DNA of 64,000 nucleotides from Paramyrothecium sp. XJ0827 (GCA_020881915.1 JAJFPB010000001.1:2480001-2544000), one strand, 5' to 3'; positions 1 through 12,737 are shown, numbered from the stretch's first letter. Notes: generated from the letters alone by a model not told the origin. Numbers and translations: made by a program.

Positions 1-984
1 GCTCTATAAAAGTGTATATCTCCTCAAGGCAAAAGTATGTAGGAGAAGCAAAGACGGCTTCACACACCAATGAACGAACCATTGTCAATCTGATCACCAC
101 GTGGGCAGACTAAGGACTACAATTTTTCGGTTCCATATTGCGGAAATCCATGCTCAAGTCCAGCATTATTATCCAGAGATAGTTCCGGCTCTTCAGAGTA
201 GATGAGTGAATATGTCGTCACACGCACGTGTGGGTTCTTTTCAATCGCACTGTTTCACCACGATCTCATGAAAGCAACACATGTGCGACGGCCGAGTATT
301 GAGGAGCACTGGGAAATTGTGGAGATGCAGTCGTTGGTCTGAATTGTTATTGTGCTGCCTAAGATTCAGGCTTTGGAGTCAATCTGCTCTATATAGCGAG
401 ATACATTGTGCCTCACCATTGGAAGGTGTTTCGTCTCGAAAATGTCACAACGTGCGGACAGCCCTTTATTGAACGGATAATTAGTTCTCTGCCGCCTCTA
501 ACACAGACACGTTGGCTGGGATTGACACCAAGCTACTGCTAAGCATGCGCATATCCAGACATTCACGGCCGGGGCCCAACCGACACTTAAGTGGCACTTG
601 CTAGTTCACCCAGAAGGGTCAAGAGGGGGCAGTCAACTCCAGGGAGTCGGTAGCAGACATACCGGATGGTCCGGGGCCGGATGTACCAGCAACTGTCGGC
701 GATGCACGGATTCAGTCACCTCCGGCTAGTTTCGTCAGCCAACTTGAAGGTTTCTAGTGAGGCTTAAATATAGCCAAGAGAGCCAAGGGTGAGGCTTGGC
801 GTAGGCGTGACCTTGACTTTCGAGAATGGTAGCTATTGAAGCGGACAATAAGGAATCGTCCGAAGCCTTTCTGGCCTTCGCACTAGCTGGTGAACAAGAG
901 TAGAAGTGAAATCCACCAACTCTCGCAAGGGCGGGCCATTCAACAGCCTCAAGATGGGTAGAACGGGAATTGATACCGCCCTTT
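1..984. other. Spacer downstream of NOG2
   Basis: No open frame here looks like a protein, and the longest is 63 codons without recognisable features. A TATA-like string lies at 4-11, but no downstream gene can be tied to it. The last few hundred bases should hold the 3' untranslated region of the minus-strand NOG2 gene. Confidence 0.6.
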
Positions 985-3164
985 TCACCTCTTTGAACGT
1001 TTGCTCGGTCGGGTTGTGTCAGAGGGTGCTTGTTGCTCCCGCGACTCTTGTATTTTGGGTGGTTCATCGCCATTCTCTCCGTCCGAGGCATCTTCACGGC
1101 TGGAACCAGTACTTTCCGTACCGACAGTTGCACCAAACGACAACCTCCTTGAAGCAGCTTCCTCTGTGTCACTGCCGAAACCCTCGAATTCTTCCTCCTC
1201 GTCTGTCTCTTCCCCATCATCCTTCTTAGTTGCTTCATCAATGCTTCGCTTCTTAGGCATTTCACCTAATTTGCCATTTCGGCCGGCAATACCAGACTCC
1301 GTGCCGTCAGCAGCAGGAGCTGGCGTGAACCAAGGGATTTTGCCCCTCATGAAGTCATTCAGGACCATTTTGGCAACACCATCCAGGTCAGCCTCACCAC
1401 CACGGAGGAGCCGTCCACCTTTCCGAGCCAATAGCTCAAGAAACTCGGTAGAGTTCTCCCATCCCTTCAGGTCGTACGTTTTCTCCATGTGATGTTTCTT
1501 TACTCTCGACAGTAACGCTGAAATGTACTGCTCAGGGTGTTCGACCTTCTCCACCCGGACAACTCCACGCAGAACTAGGTCTGTAGGTGTATCCTGACTT
1601 GAGGGGGGCACCACACCGGGACAATCGATAAGGTAGATGCGCTTCATGAGTGTTACGTATTGCCAAACCTTGGTCTCCCCAGGTATAGGCGCCACGGTAC
1701 ACACTTTTTTCTTGAGCAAGGTGTTGATGATCGAAGATTTGCCTGTGTTAGGCCCACCAACCAAGCCAACGGAAATTTGTTTCCGATCGGAGTGAAGGCT
1801 TGAAAACTGCCTTAATAGCTGAATCAAAGATCCTTTGCCAAATGAGTTGGTGATGCTGGCATGAAAAGCAAGAGTGGGGTATTCTTTGGATAAATGTCGA
1901 ACCCATCCAGCCTACCAATTAATCGGTCAGTCAAGTCCTGTCTGTTGACAAACATGTGTATGGTAAAAAAAATGTGTGTATCATCACTAAGAAGTATACA
2001 ATCAATGACCTAATTAGGCATAGGTAGACTTCAACTCATCGGATACACAGCCCTTCTCATGACAGAGACCAAAACGGTGCCCATCGGCCAGCAACAAGAA
2101 GTTGGAGGCAAGCGAGAATTGCAATCAATCTCCCAATGTTGTAACAGATAGTCTCCGCAGGAAAGTGATGGAGGTATCCTGACAAAGAACATTGGGGCGC
2201 GAGAAGCGTCTTGGTATAGGAATGGGACTGTTTGACAAATAGAAAATGAAAAGACTTACAGCAACGCTTGTAGGGACAAGATCACACTTGTTAAGCACGA
2301 AGATTAGGTGCTTATGTGGTGCCTCCTCCTTGAGGTACTTCTCAACACTTTTGCATCGAGTTCCCACAGGGTCTCTTGCATCAAGAACGTGGATAACAAC
2401 ATCCGAGGAGTCGATGACCTTGTAGAGCTCGTTCCAAATTCTCTTACTCTGCCCTTTGTCAAAGACAGGCTCGATGGACATTGTCAGTTGCTTGTCCGCA
2501 TCATCCGCACCGGTCTCGCCAGAATTGCCACTCAGTAGCCTCGCCTGTTCCAGACGATCCTGATACGAATCCATGCTCTTTTCAGTATCATCTGCGAGGT
2601 CCAGGAGACTACTCACGCCCAGCTTAACTCTCTTTCTCTGAGCCTTAGGGCCGAACACTTCAGAGAATGGGGCGCTCTCCACGGTCATTTTAGCCTTGTG
2701 TTGCTTGATACCGTTGGTAGTATCTTGGCCGTCCCTGATAAGACTCATCGGAAGCTTGTTGGATTTGAGGAGGACTTGGTAAGGATCGTTTGCCTTTTCT
2801 GCCATGGCTTCGCGGAAGGCCTTGAGCGTATCTTGGGACACAACTCTGGTGTTGGTAAACCATTTGCGGTTTGGCTCGATCCTGGCATTTGGAACGTCTC
2901 GGGACTGGTAAGAAGCTGCCTTGACAATTTCACCCTGTGCATTGTGCTGCGCCTTGCCCTCCTTGTACATGTTCAGCTTCTTAACCTTCTTCGCATCGCT
3001 GTCAGGTAGTCAGTATGCAACCCACTGCTTGAGTTTGCCCAGTTGCGCAGAACAAGGGAAACGCACCGATAGAAGTTCTCGCCTTTGACGCGAACATTTC
3101 CGAGGCCATCTCCCGTCTTGCCCTGACGCGTGCGCCGGGCTGCTTCTTTTTTCCCAGTCCCCAT
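985..3164 (-). CDS. NOG2: Nucleolar GTP-binding protein 2 (NOG2/Nug2)
   Basis: Circularly permuted GTPase that acts on the pre-60S ribosomal particle in the nucleolus and nucleus. Three exons: 3164-3067, 2998-2260 and 1911-985, giving 587 residues. The start is the ATG of [11 protein letters not shown], the conserved N-terminus. The first intron (2999-3066) joins ENFYR to [10 protein letters not shown]. The second (1912-2259) is unusually long at 348 nt. G motifs come in permuted order: G4 (NKCD) in exon 2, then G1 (GGPNTGKSS) and G3 (DCPG) in exon 3. The C-terminus is acidic ([10 protein letters not shown]) then basic, as expected of a nucleolar factor. It is divergent from the mS26 gene, with a 397-nt shared upstream region. 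Identity is very likely; the boundaries of intron 2 are inferred. Confidence 0.93.
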
Positions 3165-3561
3165 AGCGATAGTCCGCTGTGGTTTTGCTGTGAGATGAAC
3201 GCTGATTTGGAAAGGAAGAAAAAAATCCGCCTGGCGGCTATCGAACTTTTGATGGGCTTTTTTTTTTTCTGCCCTCAATCAATTTTGGCACGCCCCACTT
3301 CGAAAGGTATTGATGCTAAGGCATCTCTGCCAATAGATACTTTGGTCCTTCTTCACCAGCCACATCAGGAAAGCGGTCTCAACTGGCCCGCACCTAAGCT
3401 GCCAGCGACTCGGGCCTGAATAATCCGCGCTAGCTTATCCGAACTAAGAACCAAGTACCAATGTATCCTGTTGAATGCGCGCCAATGCAAAGGCGCTCGT
3501 TCCAAAATTTGCTTTAGTTCTACCAAGTTGCTCGTGAACATCAATCACGCAGTCGGGCAAC
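3165..3561. promoter_or_regulatory. Divergent promoter region, NOG2 / PET123
   Basis: A 397-nt spacer between two start codons pointing apart. It has a run of 11 T at 3258-3268, a common nucleosome-poor element in fungal promoters. No TATA box is obvious. The link between a cytosolic and a mitochondrial ribosome gene suggests constitutive growth-related expression, but that is inference. Confidence 0.5.
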
Positions 3562-4485
3562 ATGATGCCTCTCCAGCCGTTGATGCCATGCATCAGGTCA
3601 TCCTTACGGCAACAGCTGCCGTCGTCCAGTCGTTGTTTCTCAGCCTCATCAACTTTTCTTTCCTCGAATGACGTTCCTCCAGAGTCACCTTCTTATATTC
3701 GATTGACCTCTAACTTTGAGTCGGAAGACCCCAAGGTCAGTCGAGTCCGAGGCCATCTACCTGTACCACGTCAGGTATTCGATCGTCAAGACGGTAGTCG
3801 CAAGGCCCAAGCCGAATATATACGGCAGACTGCACCTGAGAGGACGAAGCCTTACCCCGAGAACGAAACTCAGCAATGGAGGGCGAAAATGGCAACCGCA
3901 CGTCGCAACAACCTTCGGGGTGGTCTGCACGCGCTCTGGCAACGGCATGCCCAGAAAGAAAATTTCCGCGAAGCCCGTCTTCAACAAAAGAGGGAAGAGC
4001 AAGCCAAGGCTGCTGCTGCTCCTGAGCGAGACGACGATGTGTTCACACGAGGAACTGTTCTAGAGTCAGTTCTCGATACGAAGGTCTATCCTGACCCCGA
4101 CCGGTTCTCCCGCGTGGATCGCAGTCGAAACAAGGTCAAGGCCATTGAACGAGCCAAGCGTGAGGCGCGTCGTGATGCCTTGATTGAGCTTTATATGGGC
4201 GCAACGAATTTCATTGTTCAGGAGAGTGAACTTCAAGCAGAAATCGACAAGATATTTACTGCCGACTACTACACGAAGCAGAAGCTCGGCACAATGAACC
4301 CTGGCGCCGCTGGCAATGCTTGGGGCGTGTACGGTAAACCTTTGTCTATTGCCAATATGCTTGCATCTACTGCGGGATCAGCTAGCAAATCTCCAATGGT
4401 AGACCTCAACGGGTCGGAACACGACCATGCAGCCAAGGCTCAAAAGAGAATCGCGGAAGAATTTACCGGAGGAAAGATGGAGTAG
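3562..4485 (+). CDS. PET123: Mitochondrial small-subunit ribosomal protein mS26 (Pet123)
   Basis: Single-exon gene of 307 codons with two adjacent ATGs at the start. The N-terminus is rich in Ser and Arg, with few acidic residues in the first 35 positions, as for a matrix import signal. The body is highly charged and helical. The segment reading LIELYMGATNFIVQESEL followed by a DKIF motif (about residues 210-235) corresponds to the yeast Pet123 region with FIVTES and DKVF. It is a component of the mitochondrial 37S ribosomal subunit. It is divergent from NOG2. Two other mitochondrial translation genes lie 9 and 16 kb away (MEF1, uS8m). Family assignment rests on the FIVQES/DKIF block, the length (Pet123 is about 320 residues) and the import signal. 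Confidence 0.8.
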   Translation: MMPLQPLMPCIRSSLRQQLPSSSRCFSASSTFLSSNDVPPESPSYIRLTSNFESEDPKVSRVRGHLPVPRQVFDRQDGSRKAQAEYIRQTAPERTKPYPENETQQWRAKMATARRNNLRGGLHALWQRHAQKENFREARLQQKREEQAKAAAAPERDDDVFTRGTVLESVLDTKVYPDPDRFSRVDRSRNKVKAIERAKREARRDALIELYMGATNFIVQESELQAEIDKIFTADYYTKQKLGTMNPGAAGNAWGVYGKPLSIANMLASTAGSASKSPMVDLNGSEHDHAAKAQKRIAEEFTGGKME

Positions 4486-4921
4486 TGGGAATAAGCTTAA
4501 TCGCTGTATACAATATCATGTACATCATCCGGCATCTGCCACTTGTATCGCGCCTGTTTGGTTTGTAACATAACTAGTACCCTATCTATTCTCCGTCGAC
4601 CTCGGTGTTCCCGAAATATTCGAGCAAAGGTGTTTTTTTATCCCTTTCCGAACGCACCTAGCGATCGTATGACAAGCGTTGGGGGGACTTCGCATGGTAA
4701 GGGACTAGGTAAGGTACTAGTAGTTAGGTATCTGTAGCATTTACAAACGAACTGTATTGTTGCCTTACGCCTACGACGCCAAATCATGTAGAGGAAAGTC
4801 ATACATGACACCCATTCAGTGATGTTGTATACGTACAAGTATCCCTCGAAGTCTTATACATAAGGGGCACACTCACGATGATAACCAACCGTACGATGCC
4901 CCACGCATTTGCCCTTCTCTT
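4486..4921. other. Convergent spacer, PET123 / ADP1
   Basis: It holds the two 3' ends facing each other and no credible coding frame. Around 4696-4730 it contains copies of the GGTAAGG / AGGTAAGGTA motif that recurs in spacers across this window. Confidence 0.5.
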
Positions 4922-7900
4922 TTACCGCCTCTCAACCAGAACAATATGCATCGCAGTGTAAGCTAGTAAAACAAATGCAGCAGCAAAGATCCCGAGGTTT
5001 CTGATATCTGACCACATAGCGCCGTTGTCAAAGCCAAACGAACTCAAGATTGTTGCTCCAGGCAAAGTTATATCCAGTCCATATTTCCTGTCAACGAGTG
5101 TAAGTTGTAGTACCTCGTTGACAATGAGGGCCTCAAAGCCGTAGTGGAAGATTGATAGTGTCTGCAACCAAAGCGCTCCTGATGGTGTGGCCTTGTGATT
5201 CAGCAGAAAGCCAGCAAAAAGGAGGCTGAAGAGCATGAATAGACTGCCGATCAGCTGAGCCACGCTACCGTCTTTGCACACTATACCAATGAAAAGACAG
5301 ATCGCTGCAGCTGCCAAATTGAACAAGACCAAGACCAATATGAACTTCAGGAAATGGTCACCATCAGGCACCAACCCCGTCATGGGATAAATGATAGATC
5401 CCATCAAGATGGGTGGGATGACTCTCAACGGAATGATGTCAAATAAAACCTTGGCAGCAAAGTAGGTAGCTGGCGCATAATAGCCGTTGGCACGCTCGCG
5501 CACAAAAAGGAGCCTTTCGGTGGCGAAGACATTCAAACTGGTCAGAGTGCTGAAGCCGAACAACGCGAGAAGGAAGAAGAAAAGGCCCAGTCGATTTTGA
5601 AAACCCGGAATGTCGTCGGTTAGACCGTAAAACAGGTAGCCAGCAAAGACAGCAAGCACAATCGATATGGCATAGTGCATGAGCATAAGCATTGGGTTGC
5701 GATAGAGATTCTTCCATGTCCTTTGGGAAAGAATGATGAATTGTCGAAGATACCCAATCCGAGCATAGCCTTTGCCCACGGCGCTGATGTAGGGCGTTTC
5801 GGGTTCCGCATTGTTTCCATTCGCGTTCGGGCCATTGGCGCTTTCCGCTGCAGCAACCACTTGATGGATTTCTTCATGTGTGGCGCTAGAAATATCGGAT
5901 CGAGCGAAAGCACGGGTCATTATATCAAGGTCGGTGCCAAGAGCGGCGGAGGGAGGCAAATCGTGAGGATCTTCATGGAGCTGGGAAGAGAGTGAGCTAG
6001 TGGGGTTTGCTTGAAGCCGATAAGAACCCACATCCTCACCCCCAGCATCAGAAGAGGCCGTTGTATCTGGGGTGTGCTTCCTTCGTGTGTACAACTCTCG
6101 TTCTTGCCGTAACCTGACAGAATCTCGCCTCGAAGCTCGTGGGCGAGATGGTGGTGGATTCGTATCGATACTGTTGCCGGTTATACTTGTACCGGAAATA
6201 CTCGCGATGGATTTTATGGCTGCTGTGCTGCTCTGTCCTGTGCTTGCACCGTCGATAGAAACAGTGCCATCATCAAGCGTTTGGCTGCTTCCCGCATGCA
6301 TCGTGAGATCGACGAGATAATCGGCAATATTGAAACCGGGAGGACATTCGTAGCCTATGGAGTCGAAATAATCTTGGCATTGACTGAATGAGCCCGAGTA
6401 GACAGTCTTGCCCCGAGCCAGAAGAATCAGTCTGTCAAATAATGCAACAATGTTGGATCGCGGCTGGTGGATTGTGAAGATGACGGTTCGTTTATAGTTT
6501 TTGGCAAGAGTAACAAGGCTCTCAATGACGTTGTATGCATTGTAAGCGTCGAGGCCGCTTGTGGGTTCATCAAGAAATAAAATGGAAGGACTGGTCACAA
6601 GCTCGCAGGCAATGCCAACACGACGCTTTTCACCACCAGATATGCCCCTTCCCTTCCCTTCTTCTGAACCAATGAGAGAGTCGCGAATGTGATGGATGCC
6701 GAGTTCCTTCTCAATCTCGTACACTCTCTGTTCTTTCGCAGCACGGCTCATATCTCGTGGCAGTCTCAGTAAGGCGCTGTTAAGGATCGTCTCATGCACA
6801 GTCAACGTAGGAAGCATTGTGTCCTCTTGGTCGACAAATCCGACGACTCGTTTATAGGCGGTATCCGAGACCTTTTCACCGTTGACATAAAAATCGCCAA
6901 GGACTTGGCCACGCTTGTTCTTTCTGGCCAGAATATCCAAGAAGGTGGTCTTGCCTGCTCCTGACGCACCCATGATCGCTGTAACTTCGCCAGGATGGCA
7001 GATTCCGCGGATGCCGCTCAGTATCGTCTTTCCATTAAGTGAATAAGAGACGTTCTCAAAGTAGACACCGGCTGGTTTGTGATCTGCCATAAGCTTCGTA
7101 TTCTCATCATCGGAATCTTCCAGGCGAATTTGGCCGTATAGGAATCTGCGTCGCGACAAATACCAGGTGATGACTATGACAGCAACGACAAACAGAGAGC
7201 AGCCAGCAATAACACCGGCTATCAATGGAGTATTGATTTGCTTGACCGGACGCTGATAACCGGGGACTTCTGTCTCGTACAAGCACTCGCCAGCTCGGCA
7301 GTCGAGCAGAATGCTCGAATCGCCAATCAGGGAATTGATCAAGTCGTCCATTTGAGGCTCTTTGAAGGCACATTCGTGTGCACCGCCCCCTTTTTGTGTG
7401 CATTCGAAACGCCCAGGACCTCTGATCTCTTCATCAAGGAACTCTCCAAGGTCAACAGACCCGTCCTTTCCACAAAGCATACGGTCGGGTATACAACTGC
7501 ATGTCAGGTGTTCGCATTTGTAGGATGTAGTGTTCTTCGCGTCGGTGGAGCCGGCTCCAGACGTGCAATCGCTCAAATGACAATAAAAGGACTCAACGGC
7601 GTCAACCCAGACTAAGAGTATTAGTTAATAGGGGAATGTCCAATCTTCCTCCAGCAATATGAGAGCACATACACTGAAAGTCGCACGTGGCTTCCTCTTC
7701 TTTGCACGTAAATGTAACTTCAGGCTTCTGCTCTTTGAGGAGTATTTTGATCTTCTCGTTTGTGACGTCGCAGATCTGGTGGTTGTATTTGACGACCTCG
7801 CCATTCTGGTAGCAAACGCCCCCCGTCCCGTTGTTCATCAAAGCGTTGCAGGCCTTGTTCTCGGTACAGACGTTGCAATTGATGCCAGTCCAGCCTTCAT

Positions 7901-8378
7901 CACATTCGCAGTTGTCGCCAGCGCGCATCGGCCGGTCTTGGCCTCGTCCCAAGGATCCGCATACTATAATACAGAGGTACCGTAAGTAAGTGTGCTGATA
8001 TGTATGGAACGAAGATACGGTCGAGAAAGGACTCACGCGGCTGGAGACAATCATCGCCACCAAAGCCATCGGGGCAGTTGCACTTCCCGTTGAACTCATT
8101 GCAGTCGGCATACTGGGCGCATGTATGTGCAGGTAAAAGACAGTTGAAGCTGCCGTGCAGAGGAAGCGAAAGTCAGCACCTTTTATCTTGTGGAGGTGTA
8201 GCGACAAACGTCTTAGTACATACCATGGTGGACAATCGTTGGGTCGGTCACCCATCAGGGCCAGCTGTGCTCGTAGCATGGCTGCGTCAGAAAAGCTAGA
8301 GTTGCCATAGGTGGCAACCATAGCCGGAAAGAAGGCCGCGGCTGCGATGAGAAGACCACGGAGCCTTGAAGGTGCCAT
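4922..8378 (-). CDS. ADP1: ADP1-type ABC transporter (ABCG half-transporter with EGF-like ectodomain)
   Basis: Four exons: 8378-8224, 8149-8037, 7963-7673 and 7611-4922, giving 1082 residues. The N-terminus is a hydrophobic signal sequence, followed by a lumenal or extracellular cysteine-rich region with EGF-like segments (for example [11 protein letters not shown]). A first membrane segment ([20 protein letters not shown]) precedes the ATP-binding domain. Walker A is GASGAGKTT, the signature ISGGEKRR, and Walker [14 protein letters not shown] long Ser/Thr-rich linker follows, then about six C-terminal membrane segments. This order matches yeast Adp1 (YCR011C), whose substrate is unknown. The third intron's donor (after CAGT) was chosen because the alternative at CA creates a stop. 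It is divergent from the aspartic protease gene over about 2.1 kb. Confidence 0.92.
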
Positions 8379-10483
8379 GATAATCTTGCGGCGAAGACAA
8401 CAGAGCTTCTGTGGAGGAGAAGCCGTCCGGACAATGATGAAAGGTGGAAGTAGGAGGTTATGGAGTCATGGGAAGTTGGAAGCGAATGACGCGCCACAGA
8501 GCATGGGGTACCTTAACCTTGAGCGTAACTCGAGTGGAGGCTGGGGTGGTTCCTCCAGGCACCCGATTGAAACTCGCAGGCGACGGAAGGTTAAGGCCGC
8601 GGCACCTGCCTAATTGGGATCGTTGGGGCTCTACCTTAGTACTGATACATCATCGCCAGCAGCCAGCGCGTCTGAGATCCTGCATGGATAAGGTACTTCC
8701 ACTGCGAACTCCCACACCAACCAGAGCCCCCCCACCTGGCCCAGTATCGTGGGTAGCGGACATCATTGCTCAAATGCCTTCCGTGAAATGGGATGGAGCC
8801 CATGAAAATATCGAAACCGCAGCATAGCGGCCGTTCCTATGGCCAAACAGACTTGGGAGGATAGTTCGGCCTGGCACTCGCCAAATTCGGTGTATTTCTG
8901 GAGAGGGAGCCGTTGTGTGGCTCCATCCTCTACACAACCTTCAAGCCAGGCTTAGCCAGGCACCTGAAGCATGAGGCAAATTCCTTGATGTATCTCTACT
9001 CATGTCTCCAGCCGATAGGATAATCACTTGCGAAGCTTCAGGTTTTATCCTAATACGCCTCACAGCGTGGACGACTAATAAGAATGTGGATGTAGAATTT
9101 GGTGGGCTTGTATTTCCTGGTGTGTGTTGACTGTTCCCAGATAAGTACTAATTTTCTACTCATTAAGGTAAGGTAGGAGTATCTAGTCCAAGATCGGATT
9201 TCGAGGCTTTGTGTCAAGATGCGGTATAGAGGTACTTCACATGGATTTGCCTGAGCAAAATGCTTACAGATTGTCGCTCGAGTATTCGCTATCCTTTGCC
9301 AAACAATATCACACCAGCGCGCCACCCACACAGGCGTTAAGAGCTTGCTGGGGTCCTCTTGTGCTAGGACGGAGTTCAATTTGTATGTACAACTCGTGGA
9401 ACACTACGAGCGAGTCAATTTAGATGCTCTGACTTGTTCCTACGAAATACTACCACGAACCAACTGAAAGCTCCTGGCCTGACCGGACAGCATGCCTATA
9501 ACCTTTACGTGGGCCTGCAACAAACGAACCGGTGGCTGTAAATGAACAGGAGTACAGTGTTCCTAACTTGTACTTGGCAGATCATATGCGTGAGGTAAAA
9601 GGTGTTGAACTCTGTCATAAATATCTGTTGAACCCGGCTGCACGAGTCTGTACTGCCTTTTCATGACAGAATCGGAGCAAAATGCGGCATTTTGGTTGGC
9701 TTGTTGAAATCATATCATGCATATCCGCAAATGACCACGCACGCCAATCAGTACGGTAGTTGGCCCAGTTGCTGGAGAGGCCGAGCAGCATGCCTACTGG
9801 ACTAAAAGAAAATTTCGGTTGCGACCGGATTCGACTACGAGCTGTGCATATTACTGGCGGCCTCTGATGGAGACTGCTGCATGTCTAGCATTACCTGTCG
9901 CAGCTAGTCTGAGAGCCTGCAGTTGCCATGCCAGTGCGACACATGCAATTCGCGAGGTCCCCTCGAAAAGCTACCTTCTCAGTAGCTAAAAGTACCTAAA
10001 GGCAGGCTGCAAGGACACTGCTTTGTGGGGTATCTAGCAGCAACGGCTAGGTACTTCGAGACCCTCCAATAATCTTCATGCATAAAAGTTGCTGATGACG
10101 ACGCCTCTTCCCCAGGTTATGATGAACCGAATCGGCGTCCCCATATCGACCCCTTGGCATTCAACCTACTCATGCCTCTTGATTTTTGTCTTGTCAGATC
10201 ATTCCTCTGCTCAAGTTATGGTCTTCGATTGCGTCGGCCCGAGCATGCCAACCAATAACGGTTCTCCTTGGTCCAGACTACGCCCTCTAAATAACCTTTA
10301 TCACTTCGCCTCCGTCTCTGATGCGGCTTCCCTTGATGCACGGCATACAGCCACTGTCAAATTCAATGTGCCAGAGGAGACGCCGTGCGAGTGCTAGATG
10401 GATTGCTCTACCGACCCTCGCCTTTGAAGAAAAATAACTGCGCGCTCCCCACGAGTGATACACAACCCTCGGGATTCTGTATC
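8379..10483. promoter_or_regulatory. Long divergent spacer, ADP1 / aspartic protease
   Basis: About 2.1 kb without a credible gene. The frames here (up to 127 codons) lack codon-usage or domain signals. An AAGGTAAGGTAGG motif lies at 9164-9177. A TATA-like CATAAAAG lies near 10081, about 400 nt before the protease start. I could not find repeats, tRNAs or transposon remnants. Confidence 0.4.
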
Positions 10484-11999
10484 ATGAAGTCGCTGCTCCC
10501 ATCTTGCACAGGGCTCCTCCTAGTCTCGCCGGCTTGGAGTCAAGTGGTACAATGGAACATTGAACGAATGGCTATAGACCGTGGTCTCAATCGGCGCTCG
10601 AATGATGCCGTGGAGACCACGATTCAGAACGAACGAGCACGGGGTGGCTATTACGCCACGGTGGGTGTTGGCAATCCGAGTCAGGAACTCATTCTGCAAA
10701 TCGATACCGGGAGTAGTGATATTTGGGTTCCTTATCAAAAAGCTGGAATCTGCACTGCTGCTGAGGGCCGTGGATGCACATTTGGAAGCTGTATGTGTTG
10801 TGGGCAGGGCTTCTACGGCTCAGACGTCACCTGCTAACCTTGCCTTCGCAGTTGATCCCGCAGCATCCAACTCATACGATAGAGTTGGTCCAAATTTGTT
10901 CGATATTACATACACGGACGATAGCTACTCGAGAGGCGACTACTTTAAGGATGACTTTCGTATCGGCGGCGTGGAAATCCAGAACCTAACGATGGGATTA
11001 GGCGTTCGGACAACCATATCCCACGGTCTTGTCGGTGTGGGCTATGCTCTTAGCGAGGCCTCGACAACGACTGCAGACGCAGTCTATCCGAACTTACCAA
11101 TCGCCATGGAGCAAGACGGCCTGATCAACTCAGTTGCCTACAGCCTATGGCTGAACGATTTAGATGCTAGTACCGGCAATATTTTGTTTGGCGGGGTTGA
11201 CACGGGCAAATATTTAGGCGCTCTCACCAGTATTGAAGTTCTTCCCGATGAAAGGGTTGACAACTTTACGCATTTCACTGTGGCTTTAACCTCACTCGAA
11301 GCGACTAGCCCTAGCGGCAGCGATATTCTGACCTCACAACACTTTCCGATCCACGCCGTGCTCGATTCTGGCACCACATTGACGTATCTACCGAACGATA
11401 TTGCCAGCCAAGTATGGGAAGAAGTAGGGGCGAATTACGAACCACAATTCGGGTTAGCAGTGTTGCCTTGCTCTTACAGTGATCACCCCGGCTACTTTTC
11501 ATTTGGGTTTGCTGGTCCAAGCGGACCGCACATCAACGTAACAATGGATGAGCTGGTGGTTGATCTCACCGATGGAAGTCCTCCGCAGTTCGCGTCAGGC
11601 CCATACGACGGCGAATTCGTCTGCGAATTCGGAATTCAAAATTTCTCTAGTGGGCCATTCATCCTCGGCGATACATTTTTGCGATCAGCATACGTCGTCT
11701 ACGATCTTATGAACAACCAGATCGCCATCGCGCCCACTGATTTCAATTCTACGAAAACAGACATTGTTGCGTTTGCAAGCAAGGGAGCCGCAATCCCGTC
11801 CGCAACTGTGGCACCCGATCAGGACAAAACGGTGACACCGCACAAACCTACGAGCTCAGAGTTAAGTGCTGCCGATGGTTTCCAAGGACGTGATAGTGGA
11901 ACGAGCACTATGAGAAATGCCTCGACCCTGGCGTTGATGATTACATATTTTATGATGGCACTAATGATGATGGAGTCCGGCGACTCGTTTGGGATATAA
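10484..11999 (+). CDS. Secreted pepsin-family aspartic protease (yapsin-like)
   Basis: Two exons, 10484-10790 and 10852-11999, giving 484 residues. The ATG is chosen because it starts a signal peptide (MKSLLPSC.. then LLLVSPAWS). The two catalytic aspartates are in IDTGSSDIW (exon 1) and LDSGTTLTY (exon 2), as in the A1 family. The flap tyrosine region is not assigned. The C-terminus has a Ser/Thr/Pro-rich stretch, then a hydrophobic segment (LALMITYFMMALMMM) and a short polar tail. That suggests membrane or GPI-type anchoring like yapsins, but the tail after the hydrophobic block is atypical for GPI signals. It likely degrades proteins at the cell surface or outside the cell. The 61-nt intron splits TFGS from FDPAAS with GTATGT..CAG ends. 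Confidence 0.88.
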
Positions 12000-12737
12000 A
12001 GAGAGGTTCACACTGATCATAGATCTTGTAGGAAACGGCGTTCAGGTAGTCATTCAGGCGTTTAGAGCGGTTAGAGTCCGTAAGTCGGCTCCCTGTCCAT
12101 GTCAGATACTCCTAATTTGAGTGGTAAATGATGGCGCCCCCGACAGGGTATGGAATAAATACTTCTCGTTCATAGAGATTGTGGTCCATTTGGATTGTGA
12201 CGCTGCCCAACATCTCATGATATGCATATATGACTATCGCCAGTCTCGTTCCAAGCCCCATTGAAGAAAAAGGAAAAAAAAAAACCCCGGGCGAAGGAAC
12301 CTCAGACACATTGGTTTGTGGTAGTAAGGTAAGGTACCTTGCCCATGTACCTTACCTCACAATGAAAGAAGGGATACTCTGTCTTTACCTCAACTCCTCT
12401 CAACGAGTGTCAGTTCGGATAAAGTTACCCAAGTCATATCCAGTGGTTTCCCGGACCTATCATTCAAACCTTGGCAAATGGATAGTGCACTTAGAGGCTC
12501 TATCTAATACTGAGTCACGACGTCTGATTCTGACCTGAGTTGAAGTGGCGCAGGTACCCGGAACTCAAAGCGGACCAATTTTCCGTCCATTATTCGTCAC
12601 ACGGTAGCACGTGAGCTCGCGACTAAAACGCCAGTCGGCTTAAAAATGGACCCTGGCCGCGGAAAAAGTTTCCAAACCGCAATGGGTGAGACTTCGGTGT
12701 GAACGAGAGAATCGTCGCGTTCAACCTTCAATTGACA
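12000..12737. promoter_or_regulatory. Spacer before MEF1, with perfect inverted repeat
   Basis: Holds the protease 3' end and the MEF1 promoter. Near the middle an 11-bp perfect inverted repeat (see its own entry) carries the recurrent AGGTAAGGTA motif. An A-rich run lies near 12270-12282. No gene is visible. Confidence 0.5.
12327..12357. repeat. Perfect 11-bp inverted repeat
   Basis: AGGTAAGGTAC at 12327-12337 is followed after nine bases by its exact reverse complement GTACCTTACCT at 12347-12357. It could bind a dimeric transcription factor or form a short hairpin. The same half-site recurs in other spacers of this window. Confidence 0.8.

Noticed and set aside
1..15. TATA-like CTATAAAAG at the window start
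   Set aside because: No gene begins within a plausible distance on that strand.
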